Origin: an uncultured Lachnospiraceae bacterium
GTDB lineage: Bacteria > Bacillota > Clostridia > Lachnospirales > Lachnospiraceae
Direction of reading: 5' to 3'
DNA length: 36,190 nucleotides
Assembly: GCA_949740385.1 (NCBI GenBank)
Contig: CATJJD010000212.1
Span: forward strand, 1 to 36,190
In this document: piece after piece, positions 23,948 through 31,522 of the stretch
How the letters are laid out: every line of letters starts with the position of its first letter
How positions within the stretch are numbered: position 1 is the stretch's first letter
Translations under genes and position numbers: made by a program
The notes under the pieces: generated by a model
Seen by the model: only the letters and a program-made list of their open reading frames with translations
Told to the model about the DNA's origin: nothing
The model's database searches: none

Positions 23948-24399
23948 GCGCCCTCCTCCTTCGCATCCTGCGTATCCTCCGTCTCATCTTCTGCAGCTTT
24001 TTTTGTATTTTCGGTATCCTCGGTGCTCTCGGTCTCCTCCCTGGGCACCATTGCCGCCATCAGCTCCTTCGGCTTCATGGAGGTGTTTAACGTGTAGACG
24101 CCCGGCTTTATTTTTTTATCAAAGGAGGACAGCTTCATCTGGATGTAAAAGAGGCTGCTGTCTCTCACAAGCCCCTTCTCCTCCAGCGTCCTGGCAATAT
24201 CCGACGCCGACATGTCAGCCTTCACCTGCACCATCATATCCACTCCCGGAGCCTCGTCCACCGCAGGCTCCGTGAAGAGGCGGTAGCCGTAATCGTAGCC
24301 GACGCGGCACAGATTCACCGCGCCGTAGACAATCAGAAGCACAACCATTACGGAAAATGCAATTTTGATAAATGTAAACAAAGCCCTGTTGATGTTCAT
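23944..24399 (-). CDS. MltG/YceG-like membrane protein lacking the catalytic domain
   Basis: This 151-residue protein has an N-terminal membrane helix (about 10-30) and a small extracytoplasmic domain (about 52-117) resembling the LysM-like N-terminal domain of MltG: SASDIARTLEEKGLVRDSSL and KKIKPGVYTLNTSM. A Glu/Thr-rich C-terminus follows. The MltG catalytic domain with its active-site Glu, which cleaves nascent peptidoglycan, is absent, and the protein is less than half the usual length. The stop overlaps trmR. It sits where mltG is found in Bacillus (between DUF1292/ruvX and trmR), so it is a reduced orthologue rather than a chance match. It may act as a scaffold or regulator without lytic activity. 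Confidence 0.8.
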   Translation of the reverse strand: MNINRALFTFIKIAFSVMVVLLIVYGAVNLCRVGYDYGYRLFTEPAVDEAPGVDMMVQVKADMSASDIARTLEEKGLVRDSSLFYIQMKLSSFDKKIKPGVYTLNTSMKPKELMAAMVPREETESTEDTENTKKAAEDETEDTQDAKEEGA

Positions 24400-24414
24400 A
24401 GGTTACTCCTTACC

Positions 24415-26085
24415 CTACACCTCCATAATGATCGGCATGATCATCGGGCGGCGCTTAGTCTCCTTCCAGACGAAATCCCCCAGGGCGTCCTTCACCTCAT
24501 TCTTGATCTTGCCCCAGTCGGTGATGCCGTGGTCGCTGCACCAGGTCATTGTATCGTCCAGAATCATCTTCGCCTCGTCCATCAGACTCTCGGAGTTGCG
24601 CACGTAGACAAAGCCCCGGGATACAATATCCGGCCCGGCCAGCACCTGTCCGCTGCCCTCCTCCAGTGTCATGACAACGATGATAATACCGTCCTCCGCA
24701 AGGCGCTGGCGGTCTCTTAACACAATGTTTCCCACGTCGCCGACGCCGAGACCGTCCACCATAATATTGCCGACCGGCACATGTCCCGTGACCTTCGCGC
24801 CGTCGGCTCCGATCTCAAGCACATCCCCCGAGGAGAGAATCTTGATGTGCTCGCTGTCGTACCCGAGCTCCGCCGCGATCTTCGACTGGGCGATCAGATG
24901 CTTGTACTCTCCGTGCACCGGCACCGCGTACTCCGGATTCACCAGGGAGTAGATCAGCTTGATGTCCTCTCTGCAGGCATGTCCCGAAACGTGCACGTCC
25001 TCAAAGATCACGTCCGCTCCCTTTCGCATCAGGTCGTTGATAACGGAAGTGACCGACTTCTCGTTGCCCGGAATCGGGTGGGAGCTGAACACGATGGTGT
25101 CCGTCGGCTTGATCGTAACCTTCCGGTGCACGCCGCTGGCCATCCGGGAGAGGGCCGCCATGGACTCGCCCTGGCTTCCGGTGGTGATAATCACCGTCTT
25201 CTCGTCCGGGTAGCTCCGAAGCTGCTCCGCGTCGATCAGAATGTTCTTCGGCAGCGACAGGTAGCCGAGGCTCGAGGCGATGTCGATGATGTTGACCATG
25301 CTGCGCCCCTCAATGGCCACCTTTCTTCCGTAGCGGTCCGCAGAGTTGATAATCTGCTGCACCCGGTCCACGTTGGAGGCGAAGGTCGCGATGATAATCC
25401 GGGTGCTCTTATGCTCGGCGAAGATGTTGTCCAGCGTCTTTCCGACAGACTTCTCCGAGTTGGTAAAGCCCGGCCGCTCCGCGTTGGTGCTGTCGCATAA
25501 AAGTGCAAGCACCCCCTTCTTTCCGATCTCCCCGAAGCGCTGCAGGTCAATGGCGTCCCCGAACACCGGCGTGTAATCCACCTTGAAATCTCCGGTGTGG
25601 ATCACGATGCCCGCCGGGGAGTAGATCGCGAGAGCCGCAGCATCCTGAATGCTGTGGTTCGTCCGGATAAACTCCACGCGGAAGCATCCGATGTTGATGT
25701 GCTGCCCGTACTTTACCACCTTGCGTCTGGTGCTTCCAAGCATCCCGTGCTCCTCCAGCTTGTGCTCGATGATGGCAGTGGTCAGCCTTGTGGCATAGAT
25801 CGGCACGTTGATATCCCGCAGCACGTATGGAATCGCACCGATATGGTCCTCGTGTCCGTGGGTGATAAAAATCCCCTTCACCTTCTCGATGTTATCTCTC
25901 AGGTAAGTCACATCCGGGATGACCAGATCCACGCCGTACATGTCATCCTCCGGGAATGCCAGACCGCAGTCCACAACAATAATACTGTCTTCATACTCAA
26001 AGGCAGTAATATTCATTCCGATCTGCTCAAGCCCCCCGAGCGGGATAATCTTAAGCCTGCTATTTAGTTTTTCCTGTTTCTTCAT
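24415..26085 (-). CDS. rnj: Ribonuclease J
   Basis: This 556-residue metallo-beta-lactamase/beta-CASP ribonuclease acts in 5'-to-3' exonucleolytic and endonucleolytic mRNA decay and rRNA processing. The zinc-binding motif HGHEDH is at 76-81, GDFKVDYTPV carries a later metal ligand, and HVSGHACREDIK and PVHGEY are the beta-CASP motifs. The C-terminal domain (about 450-556) is of normal length. The start context is the GGAGGATTTATGAAG type. It lies between DUF1292 and the MltG-like gene; insertion of rnj there differs from the Bacillus order. Whether it is the J1 or J2 type cannot be told. Confidence 0.96.
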   Translation of the reverse strand: MKKQEKLNSRLKIIPLGGLEQIGMNITAFEYEDSIIVVDCGLAFPEDDMYGVDLVIPDVTYLRDNIEKVKGIFITHGHEDHIGAIPYVLRDINVPIYATRLTTAIIEHKLEEHGMLGSTRRKVVKYGQHINIGCFRVEFIRTNHSIQDAAALAIYSPAGIVIHTGDFKVDYTPVFGDAIDLQRFGEIGKKGVLALLCDSTNAERPGFTNSEKSVGKTLDNIFAEHKSTRIIIATFASNVDRVQQIINSADRYGRKVAIEGRSMVNIIDIASSLGYLSLPKNILIDAEQLRSYPDEKTVIITTGSQGESMAALSRMASGVHRKVTIKPTDTIVFSSHPIPGNEKSVTSVINDLMRKGADVIFEDVHVSGHACREDIKLIYSLVNPEYAVPVHGEYKHLIAQSKIAAELGYDSEHIKILSSGDVLEIGADGAKVTGHVPVGNIMVDGLGVGDVGNIVLRDRQRLAEDGIIIVVMTLEEGSGQVLAGPDIVSRGFVYVRNSESLMDEAKMILDDTMTWCSDHGITDWGKIKNEVKDALGDFVWKETKRRPMIMPIIMEV

Positions 26086-26112
26086 AAATCCTCCATTAAT
26101 ATTTTGTTTCTG

Positions 26113-26379
26113 CTACGATATAAGGACCTCCGTCTCCTCATCCGCCAGCTCGGAAAACACTTTGGCCAGTGCGGCAAACTCCACCTCGTCATCCACCGTC
26201 TGGTAAAGCACCTCTTCCCCCTGCGCGCCGATTTCCTTTAAAATGTACGCCTCGCTTTCGCCGGACTCCGCTCCGTCCGAGACAAGCAGATACTTTACGC
26301 CGTTAAGCTGTGTCTCCTCCTCAACCGCAAATTCCACCGTCTGCCCGGTCAGAGGGTCCGCAAACCGAATCTTCTCCAT
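26113..26379 (-). CDS. DUF1292 family protein (YrzB-like)
   Basis: This small acidic 88-residue protein starts MEKIRFADPLTGQTVEFAVEE and contains ETQLNGVKYLLVSDGAE, matching the DUF1292 pattern. Its function is unknown. Family members are almost always found with ruvX and ireB in Firmicutes, as here, 21 bp after ruvX. No catalytic motif is seen; the compact beta-rich profile suggests a regulatory or binding protein. Confidence 0.88.
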   Translation of the reverse strand: MEKIRFADPLTGQTVEFAVEEETQLNGVKYLLVSDGAESGESEAYILKEIGAQGEEVLYQTVDDEVEFAALAKVFSELADEETEVLIS

Positions 26380-26400
26380 AAAAGAATCCTTCCTGTACTG

Positions 26401-26874
26401 TCATTCCTGAATATGCAACATGTCCGGACGGGATATTTTCGCTCTCTCTGCTCGTCCGGCCCGGTAATCCAGATACCCCTGCAGAATGAAAATCGCCGCA
26501 ATCTCGTCCACGTATTCCCTGCGGTTCTCCCTGCGGATACCCATCTCCATCATGGACCGGTCCGCCGCCGCCGTGGACAGACGCTCGTCCCACAGCACCA
26601 CGGGCAGACCGGTGCGGCGCTCAAGCAGCTCCTTAAACTCCTTCGTTCTCTCGCAGCGCTCGCCCTCGGTGTTATTCATGTTTTTCGGGTAGCCCAGCAC
26701 AATCTCATTCACTCCGTAAGCCTCTGCCAGCTCCGCGATGCGCGCAAGCGTCTGTCTGAGCTTCGCGGGAGCTTTGCGCCGCACGATCTCAATTCCCTGC
26801 GCCGTGATAAGCAACTCGTCGCTGACTGCCACCCCCACCGTCTTCGACCCGAAGTCCAGCCCCATTATGCGCAT
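26401..26874 (-). CDS. ruvX: Holliday junction resolvase/pre-16S rRNA nuclease (RuvX/YqgF)
   Basis: The 157-residue RNase H-like fold starts with [19 protein letters not shown], where D7 is the first metal ligand. [15 protein letters not shown] carries the next acidic residue region, and [12 protein letters not shown] is the typical YqgF motif. The protein processes the 5' end of 16S rRNA in Escherichia coli and has been proposed as a Holliday junction resolvase. It lies 7 bp after ireB, with DUF1292 downstream, a conserved Firmicutes trio. Confidence 0.93.
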   Translation of the reverse strand: MRIMGLDFGSKTVGVAVSDELLITAQGIEIVRRKAPAKLRQTLARIAELAEAYGVNEIVLGYPKNMNNTEGERCERTKEFKELLERRTGLPVVLWDERLSTAAADRSMMEMGIRRENRREYVDEIAAIFILQGYLDYRAGRAERAKISRPDMLHIQE

Positions 26875-26881
26875 AAGCCCG

Positions 26882-27145
26882 TCACTCCCAGGAATGGTTC
26901 CGGATGTATGCCCGCAGAACCTCCTCCACCAGCTCGTCCCGTTCCACCTTCATAATCAGGCTCCGGGCGTTTTTGTGGCTCGTAATGTAAGTCGGAACTC
27001 CGGACATGATATAACCAACGATCTGGTTTACCGGATTGTACCCTTTCTCGCTGAGCGCCTGAAATACAATCCTTAGCACGTCGCCGACCGGCATCGGCTG
27101 TTCCTTCTGTACTGTGAAATATTGTGTGTTGTTTAAATTGTCCAT
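26882..27145 (-). CDS. ireB: IreB family regulatory phosphoprotein
   Basis: This 87-residue protein matches the IreB/YrzL family (formerly DUF965): [18 protein letters not shown]-like core and a [12 protein letters not shown] motif. In Enterococcus faecalis IreB is phosphorylated on N-terminal threonines by the Ser/Thr kinase IreK and modulates cephalosporin resistance. Thr7 here could be an equivalent site; this is inferred. It is the first gene of the ireB-ruvX-DUF1292-rnj block, preceded by a candidate promoter. Confidence 0.92.
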   Translation of the reverse strand: MDNLNNTQYFTVQKEQPMPVGDVLRIVFQALSEKGYNPVNQIVGYIMSGVPTYITSHKNARSLIMKVERDELVEEVLRAYIRNHSWE

Positions 27146-27219
27146 ATTAGCCGTCCTTTATCCGACGCCCCTTAAGGCGCCACCGATCCTGTCCGAATCG
27201 CATAGTAGTGTATTCTATT

Positions 27220-27248
27220 ATTTTAAACGAAAACGCAAAAAAATACAA
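27220..27248 (-). promoter_or_regulatory. Candidate promoter of the ireB-ruvX block
   Basis: The minus strand shows TTGTAT (27243-27248), a 17-bp spacer and TAAAAT (27220-27225), about 75 bp before ireB. The -35 match is weak. A short imperfect hairpin with AACTG/CAGTT arms and a T-run overlaps the -35 box and might terminate mtaB transcripts. Confidence 0.5.
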
Positions 27249-27275
27249 CTGTAAAAAATCAGTTACTTTGCACAC

Positions 27276-27347
27276 CCGCGCCAGTCACTGCGCCCGCCGG
27301 CGCGGAGTACGCCAGCCGCCGAAGGCGGCTTTCAACGGGCAGTCCCG
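27276..27347. repeat. Three successive GC-rich palindromes in the mtaB-ireB gap
   Basis: CCGCGCC/GGCGCGG (27276-27282 and 27299-27305), AGCCGCC/GGCGGCT around GAA (27314-27330) and CGGG/CCCG around CAGT (27336-27347) follow one another. None has a strong T tract. The block is far more GC-rich and structured than the flanking AT-rich DNA, and looks like a mobile or dispersed intergenic palindromic element. Confidence 0.45.
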
Positions 27348-27408
27348 GTTATTCGCACCTTTAAAAAAGCCTGACGGAATCTTGCGTGAGTGTGAATTGC
27401 AGCAATAA

Positions 27409-28719
27409 TCAGCACAGCTGCAGCCGGTAAATGCCCTCCTCCAGGGCATCGCAGACAACGCCGCTGACCGACCGGTTCAAAAGGGGCGCCTCCGACGGTG
27501 CGGCCACCCGGACGTACTCCCTGGTGTAGCCCACGTACATCGGCACGCCGCATACGGTCTGCAGCTCCTCCATAAGCGCCTCCTTCCTGACGCCTCTGTA
27601 GTAGCTTCGAAACTCCTCCGACATCCTCCGCTCCATGGCGAGCAGCTCGCCGCTTCTTGCCGCCTTAAGCTTCTCCGAAACCTGCCCCTCCATGGCATCC
27701 GCTCTCGTGCCCTTCCTTCTGCTGTAGCGGAAAATATGCATCTCGTAGAAGCGGACAGAGGAAAGAAACGCCTTCGTTTTCGCAAACTCCTCCTCCGTCT
27801 CACCCGGGAAGCCCACAATCACGTCGGTCGTGATGGCCGGATGGTCAAAGGCGGCCCGAAGGAGCGCAACGCTCTTTCGGTACTCTGCCGTCGTGTACTT
27901 CCGGTTCATCCTGGCGAGGGTATCGTCGCAGCCGCTCTGCAGCGACAGATGAAAGTGCGGACATATTTTATCAAGCCCGGCAAGCTGCGCCGCAAAGTCA
28001 GGCGTCACAATCTTCGGTTCCAGGGAGCCGAGCCGGATGCGCTCAATCCCTTCCGTCTCGTGAACGGACCGGATCAGCCCGATCAGGTCCTCCCCGCAGT
28101 CCGCTCCGTAGGAGCTTAAGTGGATGCCGGTGAGCACCACCTCCCTGTAGCCGTTTGCGGCCAGGGCGCGCACCTCCTCCTTTACGTCGGCTCTGCTGCG
28201 GCTTCGGATGCGCCCTCTGGCGTAGGGGATAATGCAGTAGCTGCAGAACTGATTGCAGCCGTCCTGCACCTTGATAAAGGCCCGGGTGTGCCCCGCCGGC
28301 TTATCCGACTTCAGATTCTCAAAGGCACACTCCGCGCCGATATCCGTCACGTCCGACAGCGCCTTTTTCCCTCTCTTCTCCTGCACCCCTGCAAGAAGCT
28401 TTAAAAGCTCGCCCTTTTTGTTGTTTCCCAGCAGAATGTCCGCCGTCCCCTCGAGAAGCGCCTCCTGCTCCTTCGTCTGCACGTAGCAGCCCGCGGCCAC
28501 CACGACGGCGTCCGGGTTTTTCGCCCGGGCACGGCGGATCATCTGACGGGACTTTCTGTCCGCCACGTTGGTGACCGAGCATGTGTTTATCACATACACG
28601 TCCGCCGTCTCGTCGAAGTCTACGATGGTGTAGCCGCCGTCTGAAAGGAGCTGTGCCATAGCCTCCGTCTCGTATGCATTTACCTTACAGCCCAGATTGT
28701 GCAGCGCCGCTCTTTTCAT
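27409..28719 (-). CDS. mtaB: tRNA t6A37 methylthiotransferase MtaB
   Basis: This 436-residue radical-SAM enzyme adds a methylthio group to t6A37, giving ms2t6A in ANN-decoding tRNAs. The N-terminal UPF0004 domain has three cluster cysteines: C11 in HNLGCKVN, C47 in TCSVTN and C78 in AAGCYV. The radical-SAM cluster is C155, C159 and C162 in CNQFCSYC. A C-terminal TRAM domain of about 60 residues is present. In Bacillus subtilis its orthologue yqeV ends the dnaK operon; here thiI, a desulfurase gene and an HPr-like gene lie between. AAGGAGAGA precedes the ATG. It is divergent from the HPr-like gene. Confidence 0.95.
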   Translation of the reverse strand: MKRAALHNLGCKVNAYETEAMAQLLSDGGYTIVDFDETADVYVINTCSVTNVADRKSRQMIRRARAKNPDAVVVAAGCYVQTKEQEALLEGTADILLGNNKKGELLKLLAGVQEKRGKKALSDVTDIGAECAFENLKSDKPAGHTRAFIKVQDGCNQFCSYCIIPYARGRIRSRSRADVKEEVRALAANGYREVVLTGIHLSSYGADCGEDLIGLIRSVHETEGIERIRLGSLEPKIVTPDFAAQLAGLDKICPHFHLSLQSGCDDTLARMNRKYTTAEYRKSVALLRAAFDHPAITTDVIVGFPGETEEEFAKTKAFLSSVRFYEMHIFRYSRRKGTRADAMEGQVSEKLKAARSGELLAMERRMSEEFRSYYRGVRKEALMEELQTVCGVPMYVGYTREYVRVAAPSEAPLLNRSVSGVVCDALEEGIYRLQLC

Positions 28720-28744
28720 TCTCTCTCCTTAAAAAATAATATCA

Positions 28745-28773
28745 TTGACTTTTCCTGCAAAAACCATTACTAT
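28745..28773 (+). promoter_or_regulatory. Promoter of the HPr-like gene
   Basis: TTGACT (28745-28750), a 17-bp spacer and TACTAT (28768-28773) form a good SigA-type promoter about 33 bp before the ATG at 28807. Confidence 0.75.
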
Positions 28774-28786
28774 ACAGATTATAGTA
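28768..28786. promoter_or_regulatory. Inverted repeat overlapping the -10 box, possible operator
   Basis: TACTATA-CAGAT-TATAGTA is a perfect 7-bp inverted repeat whose left arm contains the -10 box of the HPr-like gene and covers the expected start. A repressor binding here would block initiation. It also lies upstream of divergent mtaB. Confidence 0.45.
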
Positions 28787-28806
28787 TAAAGACAGGAGGT
28801 ATTTTT

Positions 28807-29040
28807 ATGAAGACGATACAGATCTCGCTCAATTCCATTGGGAAAGTAAAATCGTTTGTCAACGCGATCTCGCAGTTTGAGTACGATTTTGACCTGATTT
28901 CCGGAAGATATGTGATCGACGCCAAGTCCATTATGGGTATTTTCAGCCTGGATCTCTCCAAGCCGATTGATCTGGCGATCCACACGGAATCCGATCTCGA
29001 CGAAATCATGGAAGTGTTAAAGCCTTACATTATCGAGTAA
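28807..29040 (+). CDS. HPr-like protein lacking the phosphorylated histidine
   Basis: This 77-residue protein has the HPr fold pattern: ISLNSIGKVKSFVNAISQF in the place of the first strand and helix, FDLISGRYVIDAKSIMGIFSLDL in the place of the Ser46 region, and a C-terminal helix. The catalytic LHARPA motif is replaced by SIGKVKS, so no His15 equivalent exists. It cannot be a phosphocarrier of the sugar phosphotransferase system. The Ser46-like position is retained in AKSIMGIF. GACAGGAGG lies before the ATG at 28807; the longer upstream frame is not needed. Such HPr-like proteins are known in Clostridia; a regulatory role is inferred. Confidence 0.8.
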   Translation: MKTIQISLNSIGKVKSFVNAISQFEYDFDLISGRYVIDAKSIMGIFSLDLSKPIDLAIHTESDLDEIMEVLKPYIIE

Positions 29041-29059
29041 CGAGCCGATACATACCCCG

Positions 29060-29107
29060 AAAATATGCAAATGTATGCAGTTACCGGCATACATTTGCAT
29101 ATTTTTT
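29060..29107. terminator. Bidirectional terminator between HPr-like gene and thiI
   Basis: A perfect 19-bp stem (29060-29078 with 29087-29105) and an 8-nt loop agttaccg ends in a T run on the plus strand and in TTTT on the minus strand. The convergent genes end at 29040 (plus) and 29114 (minus), so it serves both. Short outer arms cgagccg (29041-29047) and cggctcg (29117-29123) also pair but overlap the thiI end. Confidence 0.88.
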
Positions 29108-29113
29108 CTCCCG

Positions 29114-30301
29114 TCACGGCTCGTTTGTCACAACAATCGTCTCCGCCGTATCGACCGCCTTTTTCACCAGCTCGTCCATCACCTCTTTCAGCCGCTTCTC
29201 GGAGCGCTCAATGCTTTTTAAGGTGGGCTTCGTCACCGGATGCTTTGCCACAAAAATCGTGCAGCAGTCCTCAAAGGGCAGGATGGAGGTCTCATACGTG
29301 TCAATTTTCTCTGCGATTTTTACAATTTCCTGCTTGTCCATGGCGATGAGGGGACGGTACACCGGCATATGGCAGACCTCGTTGGTCACCGCCAGAGACT
29401 GCATCGTCTGGCTTGCCACCTGCCCGATGCTCTCCCCTGTAATAAGCCCAAGACATTTCCCCTCCCCGGCAAAATGCTCCGCGATGGACATCATATAGCG
29501 GCGCATAATAATCGTAAGCTGCTCGTGGGGGCACTTCTCGTAGATGTCAAGCTGAATATCCGTAAAGTTCACCACATGAAGCTTAACGGGCCCCGCCCAG
29601 GCGGAGAGCTTCCTCGCCAGGTCCACCACCTTCTGCTTCGCCCGTTCGCTCGTGTAGGGCGGCGCGTGGAAATAGGTTGCCTCAAGGGCGACGCCACGCC
29701 TTGCCACCATGTAGCCCGCCACCGGGCTGTCGATCCCGCCGGAGAGCAGAAGCATCCCCCGCCCCGCCGTGCCCAGCGGCATGCCTCCCGGCCCCGGAAT
29801 CTCCGTTGCGTATATGTTGATGAGCGGGCGGATCTCCACCGAGATCATCACCTGCGGGTGATGGACGTCCACCTTCGTCTCCGGAAACGCCATAAGGATG
29901 CGCTCTCCCAGGGCAGCGTTAATTTCCATGGACGTCATCGGGTAATTTTTGCGGGCGCGCCTTGCGTCCACCTTAAAGGTAAAGCTCCGGTCGGGGAAAG
30001 AGGCTGCCACAAAATCCGTAACCGTCTCCGCAAGGCGTTCAAAGCCCTCGTCCTCCGTCAGCACCACCGGGCATATGCCGGTGATTCCGAACACCCCCTG
30101 CAGCGCCTCCACGGTTCCGTCGTAGTCGTAAGCCCCGTCCGCCTCCACGTAGACGCGGCCGTTCTCCCTGCGGACCGAAAAGCTGCCCTCCACGTTTTTC
30201 AGCTGGTAAGAAATGTTTCTCACAAGCGCCTCCTCAAAGAGATAACGGTTCTTTCCCTTGAGGACGATCTCGGCGTATTTGATTAAAAAAGCTCTGTACA
30301 T
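29114..30301 (-). CDS. thiI: tRNA 4-thiouridine synthetase ThiI
   Basis: The 395-residue enzyme adenylates U8 of tRNA and transfers sulfur to form 4-thiouridine. It has an N-terminal ferredoxin-like/THUMP RNA-binding region (about 1-165) and a PP-loop ATPase with LLSGGIDSPVAGYM (S187-S192). The C-terminal rhodanese domain of the Escherichia coli protein is absent, as in Bacillus. EDCCTIFVAKHPVTKP near the end carries the cysteine used with persulfide. It lies 11 bp after a cysteine desulfurase gene, the usual sulfur donor partner in Firmicutes. Confidence 0.95.
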   Translation of the reverse strand: MYRAFLIKYAEIVLKGKNRYLFEEALVRNISYQLKNVEGSFSVRRENGRVYVEADGAYDYDGTVEALQGVFGITGICPVVLTEDEGFERLAETVTDFVAASFPDRSFTFKVDARRARKNYPMTSMEINAALGERILMAFPETKVDVHHPQVMISVEIRPLINIYATEIPGPGGMPLGTAGRGMLLLSGGIDSPVAGYMVARRGVALEATYFHAPPYTSERAKQKVVDLARKLSAWAGPVKLHVVNFTDIQLDIYEKCPHEQLTIIMRRYMMSIAEHFAGEGKCLGLITGESIGQVASQTMQSLAVTNEVCHMPVYRPLIAMDKQEIVKIAEKIDTYETSILPFEDCCTIFVAKHPVTKPTLKSIERSEKRLKEVMDELVKKAVDTAETIVVTNEP

Positions 30302-30312
30302 GTCATTGTCCT

Positions 30313-31467
30313 CTAATGTCTTTTATATTTCTGCAGCATGGGAATCAGCTCTGCGAACACCCCGAGCGCATAGTCGATCTCCTCTCTCGTGTTGTCGGCG
30401 CAAAAGCTGACCCGCACCGTGGAATCCAAAAGTGTCCGCGGCAGGCCGATGGCCGAAAGGGTTGCGCTGACTGCCGGCCTGTTGGAGGAGCAGGCGCTCC
30501 CCGCAGACACGTAGACGCCCCGCTCCTCCAGGGCGTGGAGCAGCACCTCGGCCCGCACCCCCTCGGCGCTTACGCTCACAATGTGGGGGGCGCACTGCCG
30601 GTCCCTTCTCCCGTTCACAGAGACTCCCGCAATCTCTGTAACCGTTTCGATAAAATGCTCCCGCAGCGCAAACATATGCCCGACCTTGTCCTCGAGCCCG
30701 TCCCAGGCGGCGGCAGCGGCGGCTCCAAGCCCCGCGATGGCCGGCACGTTCTCGGTGCCCGAGCGCACGCCCCGCTGCTGGCCTCCCCCGCAAAGGAGCG
30801 GCTTAAGCTTCGTCCTGTCTCTGACATAGAGAAAGCCCGCCCCCTTGGGGCCGTGGAACTTGTGCCCGCTCACCGACAAAAGGTCGATGCCCATACGCCC
30901 CGGAAAAATACGCATTTTCCCGTAGGACTGAATGGCGTCCACATGAAAGAGCGTATCGGGGTTCACCGACTTCACCGCAGAAGCCGCCTCCTCTGTGGGG
31001 CAGAGGGCGCCGATCTCGTTGTTCATCTGCATAAGGGATACGAGAATCGTATCCGGCCGCACGGCCTCCTTAAGCTCCTCCACCGAGATCTCGCCAAAGC
31101 GGTTCACCGGCAGATACGTCACCTCAAAGCCCTGCTCCGAAAGCCGCTCCATGGTCCGAAGCACCGACGGGTGCTCCACGGCCGAGGTGATCAGATGCCG
31201 GCCTCTGCGCCGGTTCGCCTCCGCCGCGCCGCATATGGCCAGATTGTTGGACTCGGTGCCGCCGGATGTAAACACCAGCTCCTTTTCCTGACATCGGAGT
31301 GTGCCGGCAATCTGCTCCGCCGCGCGGCGCATGCGGTTCTCCGCAGCCATTCCCATCCGGTGCATGGACGACGGGTTCCCGTAGTCCGTTGTCAATACAG
31401 ACGCCATAACAGCCGCAGCCTCTCTGCTGCAGCGGGTTGTGGCCGAATTGTCCAGATATACTTCCAT
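30313..31467 (-). CDS. Cysteine desulfurase, ThiI partner (NifS/IscS-type)
   Basis: The 384-residue PLP enzyme removes sulfur from cysteine as an enzyme persulfide. The family N-terminus is MEVYLDNSATT, the PLP lysine is K203 in VSGHKFHGPKG, and the persulfide cysteine is C326 in SAGSACSSNRP. ATG 31467 was chosen because GAGAGGTATCGG precedes it and the family starts there; the upstream frame overlaps rsmE. It is 11 bp upstream of thiI, like nifZ-thiI in Bacillus subtilis, so it probably provides sulfur for 4-thiouridine rather than being the general IscS. Confidence 0.92.
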   Translation of the reverse strand: MEVYLDNSATTRCSREAAAVMASVLTTDYGNPSSMHRMGMAAENRMRRAAEQIAGTLRCQEKELVFTSGGTESNNLAICGAAEANRRRGRHLITSAVEHPSVLRTMERLSEQGFEVTYLPVNRFGEISVEELKEAVRPDTILVSLMQMNNEIGALCPTEEAASAVKSVNPDTLFHVDAIQSYGKMRIFPGRMGIDLLSVSGHKFHGPKGAGFLYVRDRTKLKPLLCGGGQQRGVRSGTENVPAIAGLGAAAAAAWDGLEDKVGHMFALREHFIETVTEIAGVSVNGRRDRQCAPHIVSVSAEGVRAEVLLHALEERGVYVSAGSACSSNRPAVSATLSAIGLPRTLLDSTVRVSFCADNTREEIDYALGVFAELIPMLQKYKRH

Positions 31468-31522
31468 CCGATACCTCTCTTTTTGCTTCCTGCCGTATTT
31501 TTCGTCCCGTATTTCGCCGCAG

